A DNA stretch of 45,936 nt from Serratia liquefaciens. Lineage in GTDB: Bacteria; Pseudomonadota; Gammaproteobacteria; Enterobacterales; Enterobacteriaceae. The translations under genes were made by a program, and so were the position numbers. This document shows, piece by piece, positions 23,711 through 31,959 of this stretch. The notes below the pieces were generated by a model. That model saw nothing but the letters and a program-made list of their open reading frames with translations, did no database searches and was not told the origin of the DNA. The DNA lies in the NCBI GenBank assembly GCA_012719855.1, contig JAAXZN010000070.1, positions 1-45,936 of the forward strand, read 5' to 3'. Within the stretch, counting starts at the first letter, position 1, and every line of letters begins with the position of its first letter.

Positions 23711-24454
23711 GTGATGGTCATTAGTGCCTGTTATTACCTGGACATTACAATCTTGAAAAAATATAAAAAAAAGATAGACGTTGTAGTGATGGATCCGGTG
23801 ATGCTTCATCGAGAAAGCATGGTTCACATTTTGCGAGAGAGCCTGGCCGACAGAGTCAACATAACTGATGCTGTCTCCAGCCTTTCCGAGATAATTCGCC
23901 TGATTGTGCTGAAAGGCCCCGCCGATATCTATATAATGGAAGCCTATGGCCCGACTGAAAATTATAAAAGCTGGAATGACTTCACACATTTTATGGCCAC
24001 GCATTACCCGTCCGTCACCTGCCTGGTTTGGTCTTCAAAACCAACCATTTTTTTAAGAAAACTCAACGCTTTTGAGGGAGGGCAGCCATGTTGGCAGATC
24101 CCCAAAAGAATAGACATTGATTCATTTGTACGCTTTTTTACGCGAATTTTAGATGGCGAGATGCCTTCACCCAGCACTCGCACTTGCATAGGTCCTCCGA
24201 TGTCTAACCTCACGCTCAGTGAAATCGTCATCATTACCGGTATTATAGAGGGACACAGCATCAAGAGCCTGGCCAGAAAATATGATGTTGCATATAAAAC
24301 AGTAAGCACTCACAAGCGAAACGCCATGATCAAGATGCGTATATCATCGACCGCGCAGCTACGCAGTCTTTTCATCGAGGGGTACATTTTGCGGGGTGAT
24401 AAGGCTCGATGCCTTCCGATTGAAACAAACGCCAATCAACCCTTTTTATTATAA
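23711..24454 (+). CDS. LuxR-type regulator with a receiver-like domain
   Basis: The 247-residue product has an N-terminal response-regulator-like fold (IDVVVMDPVMLHRESM at about 22-37; ADIYIMEAYGP at about 71-81) and a C-terminal LuxR helix-turn-helix (LTLSEIVIITGIIEGHSIKSL then ARKYDVAYKTVSTHK). The usual phospho-acceptor Asp in the second motif is Glu77, so phosphorylation control is doubtful. The start is uncertain: GTG 23711, ATG 23714 and TTG 23753 lack strong ribosome binding sites. It lies 88 bases after fimH on the same strand and probably regulates the fimbriae. Orphan LuxR regulators at the end of fimbrial operons are common. Confidence 0.75.
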   Translation: MMVISACYYLDITILKKYKKKIDVVVMDPVMLHRESMVHILRESLADRVNITDAVSSLSEIIRLIVLKGPADIYIMEAYGPTENYKSWNDFTHFMATHYPSVTCLVWSSKPTIFLRKLNAFEGGQPCWQIPKRIDIDSFVRFFTRILDGEMPSPSTRTCIGPPMSNLTLSEIVIITGIIEGHSIKSLARKYDVAYKTVSTHKRNAMIKMRISSTAQLRSLFIEGYILRGDKARCLPIETNANQPFLL

Positions 24455-24553
24455 GCTAGGTAGGGTGATGACAGCGGTTGTGTAGAATAACGCCATGAGA
24501 AGGTGAACAGGTTACGATGCCCATGACGACTTATACTGACTAACGAGGGAATG

Positions 24554-24646
24554 ATGACGAAAAACGAACGTCGATGGAGAGCATTCTCTATCGTTATACT
24601 GTCTGTAGCGATAGTGTTGTTATACCTAATGATTGAGTACGCCTGA
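24554..24646 (+). CDS. Small single-span membrane peptide (30 aa)
   Basis: ATG 24554 (an adjacent ATG is at 24551) follows a GAGGG ribosome binding site at 24544-24548. The peptide has a basic start (MTKNERRWRAF) and one hydrophobic segment (SIVILSVAIVLLYLMIEYA), giving an inside-positive orientation. It sits between the LuxR-type gene and the GH32 gene. No family is recognised; the size and composition are typical of bona fide enterobacterial small membrane proteins, but translation is unproven. Confidence 0.45.
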   Translation: MTKNERRWRAFSIVILSVAIVLLYLMIEYA

Positions 24647-24777
24647 TTATCGGTTTTCCTTTGACGCGAGAGGTCGCAGGCCGGCCGTGGGCAATACCTG
24701 AACGGTCACGTTCACGTCACGCGTGATTACAGAATAGAGTGGCGTTCAATGTTCACTGTATATCAGGGATTAATTTA

Positions 24778-26325
24778 ATGAACAGACGTAAATTTATTTT
24801 CTCTTCAGTGTGCCTGGGGGCGGGGATGGGCATGACCCGTGCAAGTTTTTCCCAGGAAAGCACTCAGCCAATGCCGCCTGTTAACTACCGGCCTCAGGTC
24901 CACTATGCACCGATAACGGGCTTCATGAACGATCCGAACGGCCTGGTTTTCTATCGCGGAGAGTATCATCTTTTTTATCAGCATAATCCCGTTGCCGCAG
25001 CCATGGGCAACGTCCACTGGGGACACGCAGTCAGCAATGACCTGCTGAATTGGCGCACGTTGCCGACAGCCCTGGCGAACTCCGCTGCCGGGCAGGCATT
25101 CAGTGGCAGTGCCGTCAATGACACGCAAAATTCAAGCGGGCTCTTTGATAACCTTTCTGGCGGCTTGGTACTGGTCTATACACGTGCGAGTGCAACGGTT
25201 CAGACACAGGAAATTGCGTTTAGCCATGACGAGGGTAAAACATTTACCGGTTACAGCCGTAATCCGGTTTTGGATATCGATTCCGATCAGTTCCGTGACC
25301 CGAAAGTCTTTTGGTACTCTGCAGAGAAGTGCTGGATCATGACGGTCGTTGATGCACGAAAACATCGTGTGCTTTTTTATCGTTCGGATGATCTAAAAGC
25401 GTGGATAAAACTGAGTGAATTCGCTGATGCAGGACTGCTGGGTGTGGATTATGAGTGCCCGGATCTTCTTTGCGTGCCTGTTGAGGGTGGCGGCGAAAAA
25501 TGGGTTTTATTCTTGTCCATCAATCCAGGAGCGCCTCAGGGGGGAAGCACGGTTCAGTATTTTGTGGGAGACTTTGATGGCCAGCGATTCATACCCGTCG
25601 ACAGGGCGACTCGACTGATGGACTTCGGGAAGGATTACTATGCTTTCCAGAGTTTTTCGGGTACGAGCGGTGTTCCTATCGGGCTGGCCTGGCTCTCCAA
25701 CTGGCAATATGCCAATTTCGTTCCGTTTACCTCGTCGCGTGGAATGATGACGCTCCCCAGGAGGATTGGGCTTCGGCAAATCAAGGGTGATTGGCGTATC
25801 ACTCAGCAGTTTGTTGATCTGTCCTCCCTTGTGCAACGTGTTCTGGTTGAGAAACCGCATCTGACAGGAAGTGATATCTTGTTGAGCCATCCCGTCCCCG
25901 CAGGAGAGGCTCTTGATATTGAACTGGATATTAATCTTTCGGCGGGTGCCGTATTCACCCTGAGATTTTCCAACTCGCAGGGAGAATCCCTGGACGTCGG
26001 ATTTGATGGTGGAGACTTTGGCGGATTGTTTATTGAACGAGGCAAGACAGCTGGATTCTCGCACCGGTACTTTGTGAACAGTTTTTCGTACGCACTGGCA
26101 CCGGGAACCCGCAACACAGATATGCGACTGATTTTGGACCGTACATCATTAGAGCTTCTGGGTGATAAGGGCGCCGCGTCGGGGACCGCATTGTATTTCA
26201 GTACGTGTCATTTCGACCGGTTGACGTTACTGGTTGAAGGCGGAGAAGCAACCGTTAATCAGCTGAAAGTGCGAACATTACGCGCCATAACAAGTGAAAG
26301 TGAGGCTGCTCAAGGGAACTTATAG
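24778..26325 (+). CDS. Glycoside hydrolase family 32 (exported fructan/levan or sucrose hydrolase)
   Basis: The start at ATG 24778 has AGGGA 8 bases upstream. The 515-residue protein opens with a twin-arginine-type signal (MNRRKFIFSS, then a hydrophobic stretch to about residue 25), so it is exported folded. GH32 signatures are all present: the nucleophile Asp52 in GFMNDPNG, Asp174 in FRDPKV (transition-state Asp) and the acid/base Glu226 in YECPDL, in a five-bladed propeller; a beta-sandwich domain follows from about residue 345. This plan matches exo-acting levanases/inulinases, which release fructose from beta-fructans. No sugar transporter of the SUS/PTS type lies beside it. The neighbouring fimbriae could suggest a plant- or biofilm-associated niche, which is inference. 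Confidence 0.9.
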   Translation: MNRRKFIFSSVCLGAGMGMTRASFSQESTQPMPPVNYRPQVHYAPITGFMNDPNGLVFYRGEYHLFYQHNPVAAAMGNVHWGHAVSNDLLNWRTLPTALANSAAGQAFSGSAVNDTQNSSGLFDNLSGGLVLVYTRASATVQTQEIAFSHDEGKTFTGYSRNPVLDIDSDQFRDPKVFWYSAEKCWIMTVVDARKHRVLFYRSDDLKAWIKLSEFADAGLLGVDYECPDLLCVPVEGGGEKWVLFLSINPGAPQGGSTVQYFVGDFDGQRFIPVDRATRLMDFGKDYYAFQSFSGTSGVPIGLAWLSNWQYANFVPFTSSRGMMTLPRRIGLRQIKGDWRITQQFVDLSSLVQRVLVEKPHLTGSDILLSHPVPAGEALDIELDINLSAGAVFTLRFSNSQGESLDVGFDGGDFGGLFIERGKTAGFSHRYFVNSFSYALAPGTRNTDMRLILDRTSLELLGDKGAASGTALYFSTCHFDRLTLLVEGGEATVNQLKVRTLRAITSESEAAQGNL

Positions 26326-26424
26326 CGGGCCTGGCAGACACCAATCTAGCTCTAGCGCATTAAAAACACAGGCCGGTTTACTGGTGTATCAATATTGCTG
26401 ACTTAAAATGATGAGTAGACAATT

Positions 26425-26928
26425 ATGGAGAAGTTATTCGCAAAGATAATGTTTTCAGCCAGATGGATCATGGCACCGGTCTACCTGGGGTTGGCTGCCG
26501 GCCTGTTCATTCTGGCATACAAGTTTTTCCTGGAGTTTATGGTGCTCTTTAAAGAGGCGCCATATATCAACAATGAGCAGCTTATTCTCCATCTTCTATC
26601 ACTGGTTGATTTTGTTCTGATAGGGGGGCTGCTTGTTATGGTTGTTTTCTCTGGCTATGAGAACTTCGTTTCCCGTTTGAACGTGGAGGGCGCAAGCAGC
26701 GAGCTGTCATGGATAGGCAGGATGGACGTTGAGTCACTCAAGAACAAGGTGTTTGTCTCGGTGGTCTCCATATCAACCATACATTTACTCGGTGTGTTCA
26801 TGGAATCAAAGAGCATCCCCGATGGCAAAATTTTGATGTATATGGGCTTACACCTGTGCTTTGTCTTCACGGCGCTACTGATGCAAGTACTTGAGAAAAT
26901 TTCTAAGAAGAGCGATGACGCCGACTGA
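26425..26928 (+). CDS. YqhA / UPF0114-family inner-membrane protein
   Basis: The 167-residue product has the UPF0114 pattern: start MEKLFAKIMFSARWIMAPVY, a span at about 14-40, an acidic loop, the segment IGGLLVMVVFSGYENFVSR in the second and third span region, and SWIGRMDVESLKNKV preceding the C-terminal spans. It is about the length of E. coli YqhA (164). Function is unknown. It stands alone between the GH32 gene and the exporter, with a terminator downstream. Confidence 0.9.
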   Translation: MEKLFAKIMFSARWIMAPVYLGLAAGLFILAYKFFLEFMVLFKEAPYINNEQLILHLLSLVDFVLIGGLLVMVVFSGYENFVSRLNVEGASSELSWIGRMDVESLKNKVFVSVVSISTIHLLGVFMESKSIPDGKILMYMGLHLCFVFTALLMQVLEKISKKSDDAD

Positions 26929-26948
26929 CCTTGTACATGGTCAGTGGC

Positions 26949-26972
26949 GGGAGGTTTTCAGGATAACCTCCC
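26949..26972 (+). terminator. Terminator after the YqhA-like gene
   Basis: A perfect 8-bp stem GGGAGGTT / AACCTCCC has an 8-base loop and lies about 20 bases after the stop. The T-run is weak (TGTTGAT), so efficiency is uncertain. Confidence 0.55.
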
Positions 26973-27142
26973 TGTTGATGTAAACGCGTGAGCCACTGTA
27001 CTCATTGCGCAATCGCGTAAGGCGGATGTTTGTGTTTGTACAAAAGATTTAAGTCTTTCACCGTGGCCAGCCGAACTGATATTTGGTTGGCTTGTTGTCG
27101 GTTGGCGGTTGTCTAGATGTACAACCCGTATTGGAGGTTATG

Positions 27143-28342
27143 ATGGATGCGCCTGAAGTATCGCGTACAACAGCATGGATGCGAGTGGGGATCCTCACGC
27201 TATCAGCCTTTATATTCAACACCACTGAATTTGCACCTATCGGTTTACTGAGCGATATCGCCAATAGTTTTTCCATTCCGAGTGAACGGGTCGGCCTGAT
27301 CATCACGCTTTATGCATGGATTGTCACGATTGCTTCGCTGACGTGCATATTTGCGATAGGCCAGGTTGAACGTCGTAGGTTACTCACAGGTATTTTTATC
27401 CTGTTCATCGCGAGCCATGTTCTCACTGCAATCGCATGGAACTTTAGCCTTCTGGTGCTTTCACGTGCGGGCGTTGCACTTTCCCATGCCATTTTTTGGT
27501 CGATAACGGCGTCATTGGCGATAAGGGTAGCACCGCCAGGTAAAAGGGCACAGGCATTAAGCTTACTGGCAGGGGGAACCGCTTTAGCCATGGTGCTTGG
27601 CCTCCCATTGGGGCGCATCATTGGCCAATGGTTTGGTTGGCGAATGACTTTTGCCGGGATCGCGGCGAGCGCTGCCTTTGCATTAATCATGGTGCTGAAG
27701 TTTATGCCGGAACTAAAGAGCGAGAATGCGGGATCACTCACTATGGTGCCTGAGCTGCTTAGGCGATGGCCTCTGGTATTTGTTTATATTATCACTGTCA
27801 TTGTTGTTACGGCCCACTTCTCGACGTACAGCTATATTGAGCCGTTTATACAAAATTTGGCGGGCATGTCCGAGAATGTCACGACGTTAATATTACTAAT
27901 CTTCGGTGTATCAGGAATTGCAGGCAGTTTACTGTTTGGTCGATATGGCGAACGCTACCCAATAGCATTTTTGAATGCTGCGCTGACGTTGTTACTGATA
28001 AGTCTCGTTTTTCTTTTCCCTTCATCGAATAGCCAGGTTAGCCTGACTCTGTTATGTGCGTTATGTGCGTTATGTGCGTTATGTGCGTTATGTGCGTTAT
28101 GGGGTATGGCCATAATGGCATTTGGGCTCTCGATGCAGGCAAAAGTCTTGAATCTCGCGCCCGATGCGACAGATGTTGCAATGGGTTTTTTTTCCGGGCT
28201 TTATAACTTTGGTATAGGTAGCGGTGCCTTATTGGGTAACCTGGTTATTCAAGGGTGGGGAATTGGCGCTATAGGCTTTGTCGCTGCATCAATCGTCTTT
28301 TTGGCCATGAGCCTTAGCTTTTTGCTAAGACGTTTTCATTGA
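27143..28342 (+). CDS. sotB: SotB-type MFS sugar efflux transporter
   Basis: The start is ATG 27143, 6 bases after GGAGG; ATG 27140 is too close. The 399-residue protein has 12 predicted spans and SotB-like segments: FNTTEFAPIGLLSDIA near the N-terminus, the G-R-x-x-G-x-x-F-G-W-R motif, and ALAPDATDVAMGFFSG-like text near the C-terminus (NLAPDATDVAMGFFSGLYN). E. coli SotB exports arabinose and other sugars or analogues and has 396 residues. A run of five 9-bp repeats inserts L-C-A units in the tenth span region (about residue 304-318). The gene is monocistronic or joined to the DUF421 gene 45 bases on. Confidence 0.87.
   Translation: MDAPEVSRTTAWMRVGILTLSAFIFNTTEFAPIGLLSDIANSFSIPSERVGLIITLYAWIVTIASLTCIFAIGQVERRRLLTGIFILFIASHVLTAIAWNFSLLVLSRAGVALSHAIFWSITASLAIRVAPPGKRAQALSLLAGGTALAMVLGLPLGRIIGQWFGWRMTFAGIAASAAFALIMVLKFMPELKSENAGSLTMVPELLRRWPLVFVYIITVIVVTAHFSTYSYIEPFIQNLAGMSENVTTLILLIFGVSGIAGSLLFGRYGERYPIAFLNAALTLLLISLVFLFPSSNSQVSLTLLCALCALCALCALCALWGMAIMAFGLSMQAKVLNLAPDATDVAMGFFSGLYNFGIGSGALLGNLVIQGWGIGAIGFVAASIVFLAMSLSFLLRRFH
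28051..28095 (+). repeat. Tandem 9-bp repeat (five copies) inside the exporter gene
   Basis: Five perfect copies of GTTATGTGC plus a partial sixth (GTTATG). The unit encodes Leu-Cys-Ala in frame, giving five consecutive L-C-A triplets in a membrane segment. Such repeats vary by slipped-strand replication. Because the unit is a multiple of three, changes would lengthen or shorten the helix rather than shift the frame. Confidence 0.95.
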
Positions 28343-28387
28343 TGAAGAATCTGTTCACGAAAATAGACACTATAGGAGGAGGTCGTA

Positions 28388-29044
28388 ATGGAATATTACA
28401 TGTTAGTCTTGGTGAAATTTCTTATCGGATTTCTTATCGTGATGACGCACTTTAATCTTTCGGGAAAAACTCAACTTTCGCAAATGACTCCCATAGATTT
28501 TATCGGAAACTTCGTTATTGGCGGGATCATTGGCGGTGTTATCTACAGTGATGCGATCCCATTGTATCAGTACATTGCCGTACTCATTATGGGGGTCATC
28601 TTGATATCAATGCTTAACTCTGTAAGCAAGCGGATACAGTTTTTTAGATCAATTACGATTGGTGAGCCGATTACAATCATTAAGGATCATCGATTTTTGA
28701 TGGAAAATATACGTAACAAAAGAAACAAAATAGATATATTAGGGGTGTTATCACACATACATGCACAGGGTATACACTCGTTGCTGGCCATCAAGTATGC
28801 TCAGATCGAACCGGGTGGCCAGATAACTCTGGCTTGTGATGAGGATAAGGTGCCATCGTGTATTGTTATGAAAGAAGGCGAGGTGCAGGAGGAAGCCCTT
28901 GAAAAAATCGGAAAGACTCCAGAGTGGTTACTGCATAAGATAATAACATGTCAGGTAGCAGTTGAAGACATTTACCTGGCTGAGTATTGGGAAGGAAATG
29001 TGAGCTTTATTCTTATGGATGGTGAGGTGGTGAATAATGTTTGA
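28388..29044 (+). CDS. DUF421 (YetF/YrgT-like) membrane protein
   Basis: A very strong AGGAGGAGG ribosome binding site precedes ATG 28388. The 218-residue protein has three N-terminal spans with the family segment KTQLSQMTPIDFIGNFVIGGIIGGVIYS (two pieces of DUF421 consensus), followed by a soluble C-terminal part (GEPITIIKDHRFLMENIRN, then a DIL motif and a short beta-rich domain). DUF421 proteins are of unknown function, and some Bacillus members affect spore germination or are associated with DUF3290 proteins, none of which is present here. It lies 45 bases after the exporter and may be cotranscribed with it. Confidence 0.85.
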   Translation: MEYYMLVLVKFLIGFLIVMTHFNLSGKTQLSQMTPIDFIGNFVIGGIIGGVIYSDAIPLYQYIAVLIMGVILISMLNSVSKRIQFFRSITIGEPITIIKDHRFLMENIRNKRNKIDILGVLSHIHAQGIHSLLAIKYAQIEPGGQITLACDEDKVPSCIVMKEGEVQEEALEKIGKTPEWLLHKIITCQVAVEDIYLAEYWEGNVSFILMDGEVVNNV

Positions 29045-29104
29045 TTTACGCTTGCAGGGATGCCTGTACCAAGCTCGACATTATCTCTGATCATAATAGG
29101 AAAA

Positions 29105-29285
29105 ACCAATGATATCTCATTGTAAATTTTAGCGATTTAGGGTTACACTCTTTTCACTGTGGTGAAACCCCCTGTGCGGTGGGGCGTATCAGCTATTTAG
29201 GTTATGGGCTTGGGCGGTTTGCGCGAATTGTGGTGCTGATACACAATTCTCCGGGAGGCACCCGGCACCGCAGTTTTTAAATCAG
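29105..29285 (-). pseudogene. Ash / Icd-like protein remnant (phage P4-type)
   Basis: Two minus-strand frames give pieces typical of the host cell division inhibitor Icd-like/Ash group: RCRVPPGELCIST in one, and APQFAQTAQAHN then APPHRGFHHSEKSVTL in the next, with a stop between. These proteins derive from P4-like satellites, and short degenerate copies are scattered in enterobacterial genomes. No start survives, so it is a fossil. The remaining sequence to 29563 shows no gene. Confidence 0.55.
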
Positions 29286-29563
29286 ACAGGGGGCAAAAAT
29301 AGTGGTTTGATAGATTTTTTGGAACATCTTGCTAATATGTTGGTCAACAGTGCTTTAAATTTCAATAAAGATTATGTGTTATTCTCGGTAATAAAAATTA
29401 GCGCATCCATCAATTGGAATTATCGCTGCTTACTATTGCATTTTTAACAGAATACCTATACTCTATCCTTTAGGGGCGGTAGAGGTATTCAATTAATGTT
29501 AAGGTTGTGTTTTGCATTGAGTAAGGCGTTCTCTATCGTCCCTGCATGATTTAAAAAAACGAA

Positions 29564-29590
29564 AAAAAGCCGGCTATATTCCGGCTTTTT
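29564..29590. terminator. Bidirectional terminator before the YdiY-like gene end
   Basis: AAAAAGCCGG and CCGGCTTTTT form a perfect 10-bp stem with a 7-base loop. On the minus strand it follows the stop of the DUF481 gene by only a few bases and has a T-run in both orientations. Confidence 0.85.
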
Positions 29591-29593
29591 CTG

Positions 29594-30352
29594 TTACATC
29601 TTATAGCTTAAAGTTATTTGTGTGCGTCTATCGGTATGATTTGGCGCTGATGATGGGGGAGAGGAGTTCCAGGTCATCATGTATCCTGCTTTCAATGCAA
29701 ATCTTTCGCTAATAGCAACTTCCAGGGCAGTTTCAGAGTTAACGGTAGTATCTTTGCTCCCAAGAGCAGACAGGCCTTGAATGAACTTGGCATTTTCGGT
29801 GAGTTGCCAGTTGTAAGTTGCAGATACATAACCCAGTGCGTTAGTCTTGCTACCTCCACCTGTATACACATCATGACGTATACCGGGACCTGCCTCGACG
29901 CGTAAGCTGTGAACAGGCCCATTCAGTAATTGGCGTCCATAGCCAGTGGTGAATGTATCGCGTGCTCGGTAGCCGTTATATCTGTCGCTTAACCAGCCGG
30001 CTTGGCCGAAAATATAGTCGCGATCGGTTAAGTTGTAGCGGCTTCGTCCGCCAGCAGAGTACTTTTCTGAGGAGCGAACGTCATTGGAAGAGGCGTTACT
30101 GGCATTACCCCAAATGGACCAGGCAGTTGAAGAATCGTACCAGGTCATATTACTGCTCATCGTCAGGTTGGTACTTTTCGAATTACCAGATTGCGCAAGA
30201 TAACCTGCATTGATATTGCCTTCGAAGGGTTTTTTTGCAGATGTTGGGTCATCCATAATTGTAAATATGGAATCATCTGAAATGGCGCATTTGCTAAAAA
30301 GCGCGCCAGTAGCGATAAGAAGAATGACGGGTACTACATTGCGATATTTCAT
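29594..30352 (-). CDS. ydiY: YdiY-like DUF481 outer-membrane protein
   Basis: The 252-residue product has a signal peptide, then a FEGNINAGYLAQSGNSKSTNLT strand pair characteristic of DUF481, repeated amphipathic beta-strands (GRSRYNLTDRDYIFGQAGWLSDRYNGY) and a C-terminal strand ending LSYKM. This pattern predicts a small beta-barrel. E. coli YdiY, 252 residues, is acid-inducible; its role is unknown. The gene is monocistronic on the minus strand, with a terminator directly after it. One cysteine lies near the cleavage site (FSKCA), but I see no clear lipobox. Confidence 0.85.
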   Translation of the reverse strand: MKYRNVVPVILLIATGALFSKCAISDDSIFTIMDDPTSAKKPFEGNINAGYLAQSGNSKSTNLTMSSNMTWYDSSTAWSIWGNASNASSNDVRSSEKYSAGGRSRYNLTDRDYIFGQAGWLSDRYNGYRARDTFTTGYGRQLLNGPVHSLRVEAGPGIRHDVYTGGGSKTNALGYVSATYNWQLTENAKFIQGLSALGSKDTTVNSETALEVAISERFALKAGYMMTWNSSPPSSAPNHTDRRTQITLSYKM

Positions 30353-30999
30353 GATTTTTTGCCAAAATTGTCTTAGTCTGTTTATGGGGATCTCATTGGT
30401 AATGAGATAGCTGTCTTAGCAAGATAGTTTTTAATTGTAAAAAATATAACTCAATATGGCAATACACAAGGCTTACCTTTTGCCTATCCTCCAAGCTCGT
30501 CGAGTTGAATGGCAAAGTTTGTAAACAGCTTATTGCTGCTTGTCAAGCCATGGCATCAAAGTAGACTAATTGAGGGTGGGGTGAAATTATGGGCCTGTGA
30601 CGGCCCGTGTGAAATGAATACCATAAAACTAGGTGAGTTGCGTATGATTGAAAGAGTAAGATGACCTGCTACATGTTATATACGCACGCATAAACAGAAC
30701 TGTGAAAAAGCTAGCTTCATTCGGGCTGTTACTGACAGGCTGGATTTGCCGGTAATTTATGCTATCATTAATGAGTAAAATGACGTTTATTTAACATAAG
30801 TACATGTCATATTTATAGTAATTATAATAAAAATTAGTTAGATGTAATTCCTGCGCGGCATGTTCACCAACCATGTCGCTTTTTTTATTGCTTATTGTCA
30901 AACTCAATTGACACTTGGGAGGGGAACTCGGTGTTAACTTTAGTTCATGACTGTTACTTGTTAAATAGACTCTAATAGTGCTGGTTGATTTACTATTAA
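30353..30999. other. AT-rich region with a possible sRNA but no protein gene
   Basis: No frame with a ribosome binding site was found. The only clear element is the terminator at 30855-30886, which has no gene upstream on its strand. The TATCAT at about 30767-30772 could be a -10 hexamer of a short RNA of about 110 bases ending there. The -35 match is poor. Confidence 0.35.
30855..30886 (+). terminator. Orphan Rho-independent terminator
   Basis: GCGGCATG pairs fully (one G-T) with CATGTCGC around a 9-base loop, followed by seven T residues. Nothing on the plus strand within 1.8 kb upstream is a protein gene, so it may end a small RNA or an antisense transcript of the YdiY region. Confidence 0.75.
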
Positions 31000-31131
31000 T
31001 TATTTAAAATCGATGGTGATATCGAGAATCATCCAATGAATAAACAAAAATAAAAGCAGCCCCAATAGCATCGAGATTAAGATAAAGGGAATTGGTGAAG
31101 TCGTAAATACACTTTTTATTTTGCTTAACAT
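31000..31131 (-). CDS. Small membrane peptide (43 aa)
   Basis: Minus-strand ATG at 31131-31129 follows GAGAAG 7 bases upstream. The product starts MLSKIKSVFTTSPIPF and has one long hydrophobic segment (ILISMLLGLLLFLFIHWMIL), ending DITIDFK. The clean separation of a basic N-terminus and a hydrophobic span argues for a real small membrane protein. No family is recognised, and the flanks are non-coding. Confidence 0.5.
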   Translation of the reverse strand: MLSKIKSVFTTSPIPFILISMLLGLLLFLFIHWMILDITIDFK

Positions 31132-31284
31132 TTCATAACTTCTCAAAAGTCGAACTCATCACTAACTATTGTAACTCATTGAAATGAATTTGTGGAAAAT
31201 TTTCTTTGGGTGGTCGTGGCTGGCGACTATCTCTGTCGTTTCTGAGCCCTCATGGATAATCTAGGCTGTGCTGCCTCTTTAATT

Positions 31285-31735
31285 ACGTAATCTTTTGTAA
31301 ACAGTAGAGGGGAACCCAGCCTTGCCATCGCTAGATAATAAGTCGCCGTTTTGTCGTAAAGTGTGTCGATGCGATAATATTCTTTTTGGCGACCAAGGAA
31401 ATGTTCAAAAACGTTGCGATTGTGTTAGGCATCACGATCGAGCTTTAAACGACCATTCGACGCCATTTCCTCATTTGATTTAGCGGAATGACGTTTTTCA
31501 TACTTTTTTCAGCTGGTTACTTAACGCATGTCTTGAGTAAGCTTTATCAGCCCGTACGGCTTGATTACACCGCTTCATGCTGCCGTTATGACGAGTCACA
31601 CCAATGACGTCCAGCAGACGTTGTACGAACTAGCTTTAATGGGCTTGTCCGGGACTCAGCAGAATGTTCAACGGCAGACGCTTCGTACTGTCGCCATAAA
31701 GTCATCTGATATTTGTTATTCTTGGCACTAGGGAA
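31285..31735 (-). pseudogene. IS5-family (IS1031/IS427-like) transposase remnant
   Basis: Minus-strand frames give the consecutive transposase blocks STKRLPLNILLSPGQAH, FVQRLLDVIGVTRHNGSM, RADKAYSRHALSNQLKK and, after frame changes, RNVFEHFLGRQKEYYRIDTL with YDKTATYYLAMARL. Order and spacing match the C-terminal two thirds of the family, with the A-D-K-A-Y catalytic Asp region visible. Multiple stops and frameshifts show it is inactive. No terminal inverted repeats could be fixed. Confidence 0.75.
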
Positions 31736-31959
31736 AACCTGAAAAATAGATTGTTAGCATTGGGTTGCCTTCGGAGGTATAGGCTTCCCCACAGTTTTTT
31801 CCCTAATAGACTTCAGGAATGAGGATGTGATAGCAGTCTATCAAACTGAAAACTGCTGACTATGGGAATCTATTTCTTTTGGGAAAAGGTTTTTCTATGG
31901 TGGTAGCCATACTGCTCTGCGCAGGATAAATGCCGGTCAAGTTTTACGGAGCGCTGCTT

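Noticed and set aside
28051..28095. Simple on/off phase variation of the exporter through the repeat
   Set aside because: The unit is 9 bases, so gain or loss keeps the frame; only graded length change is possible.
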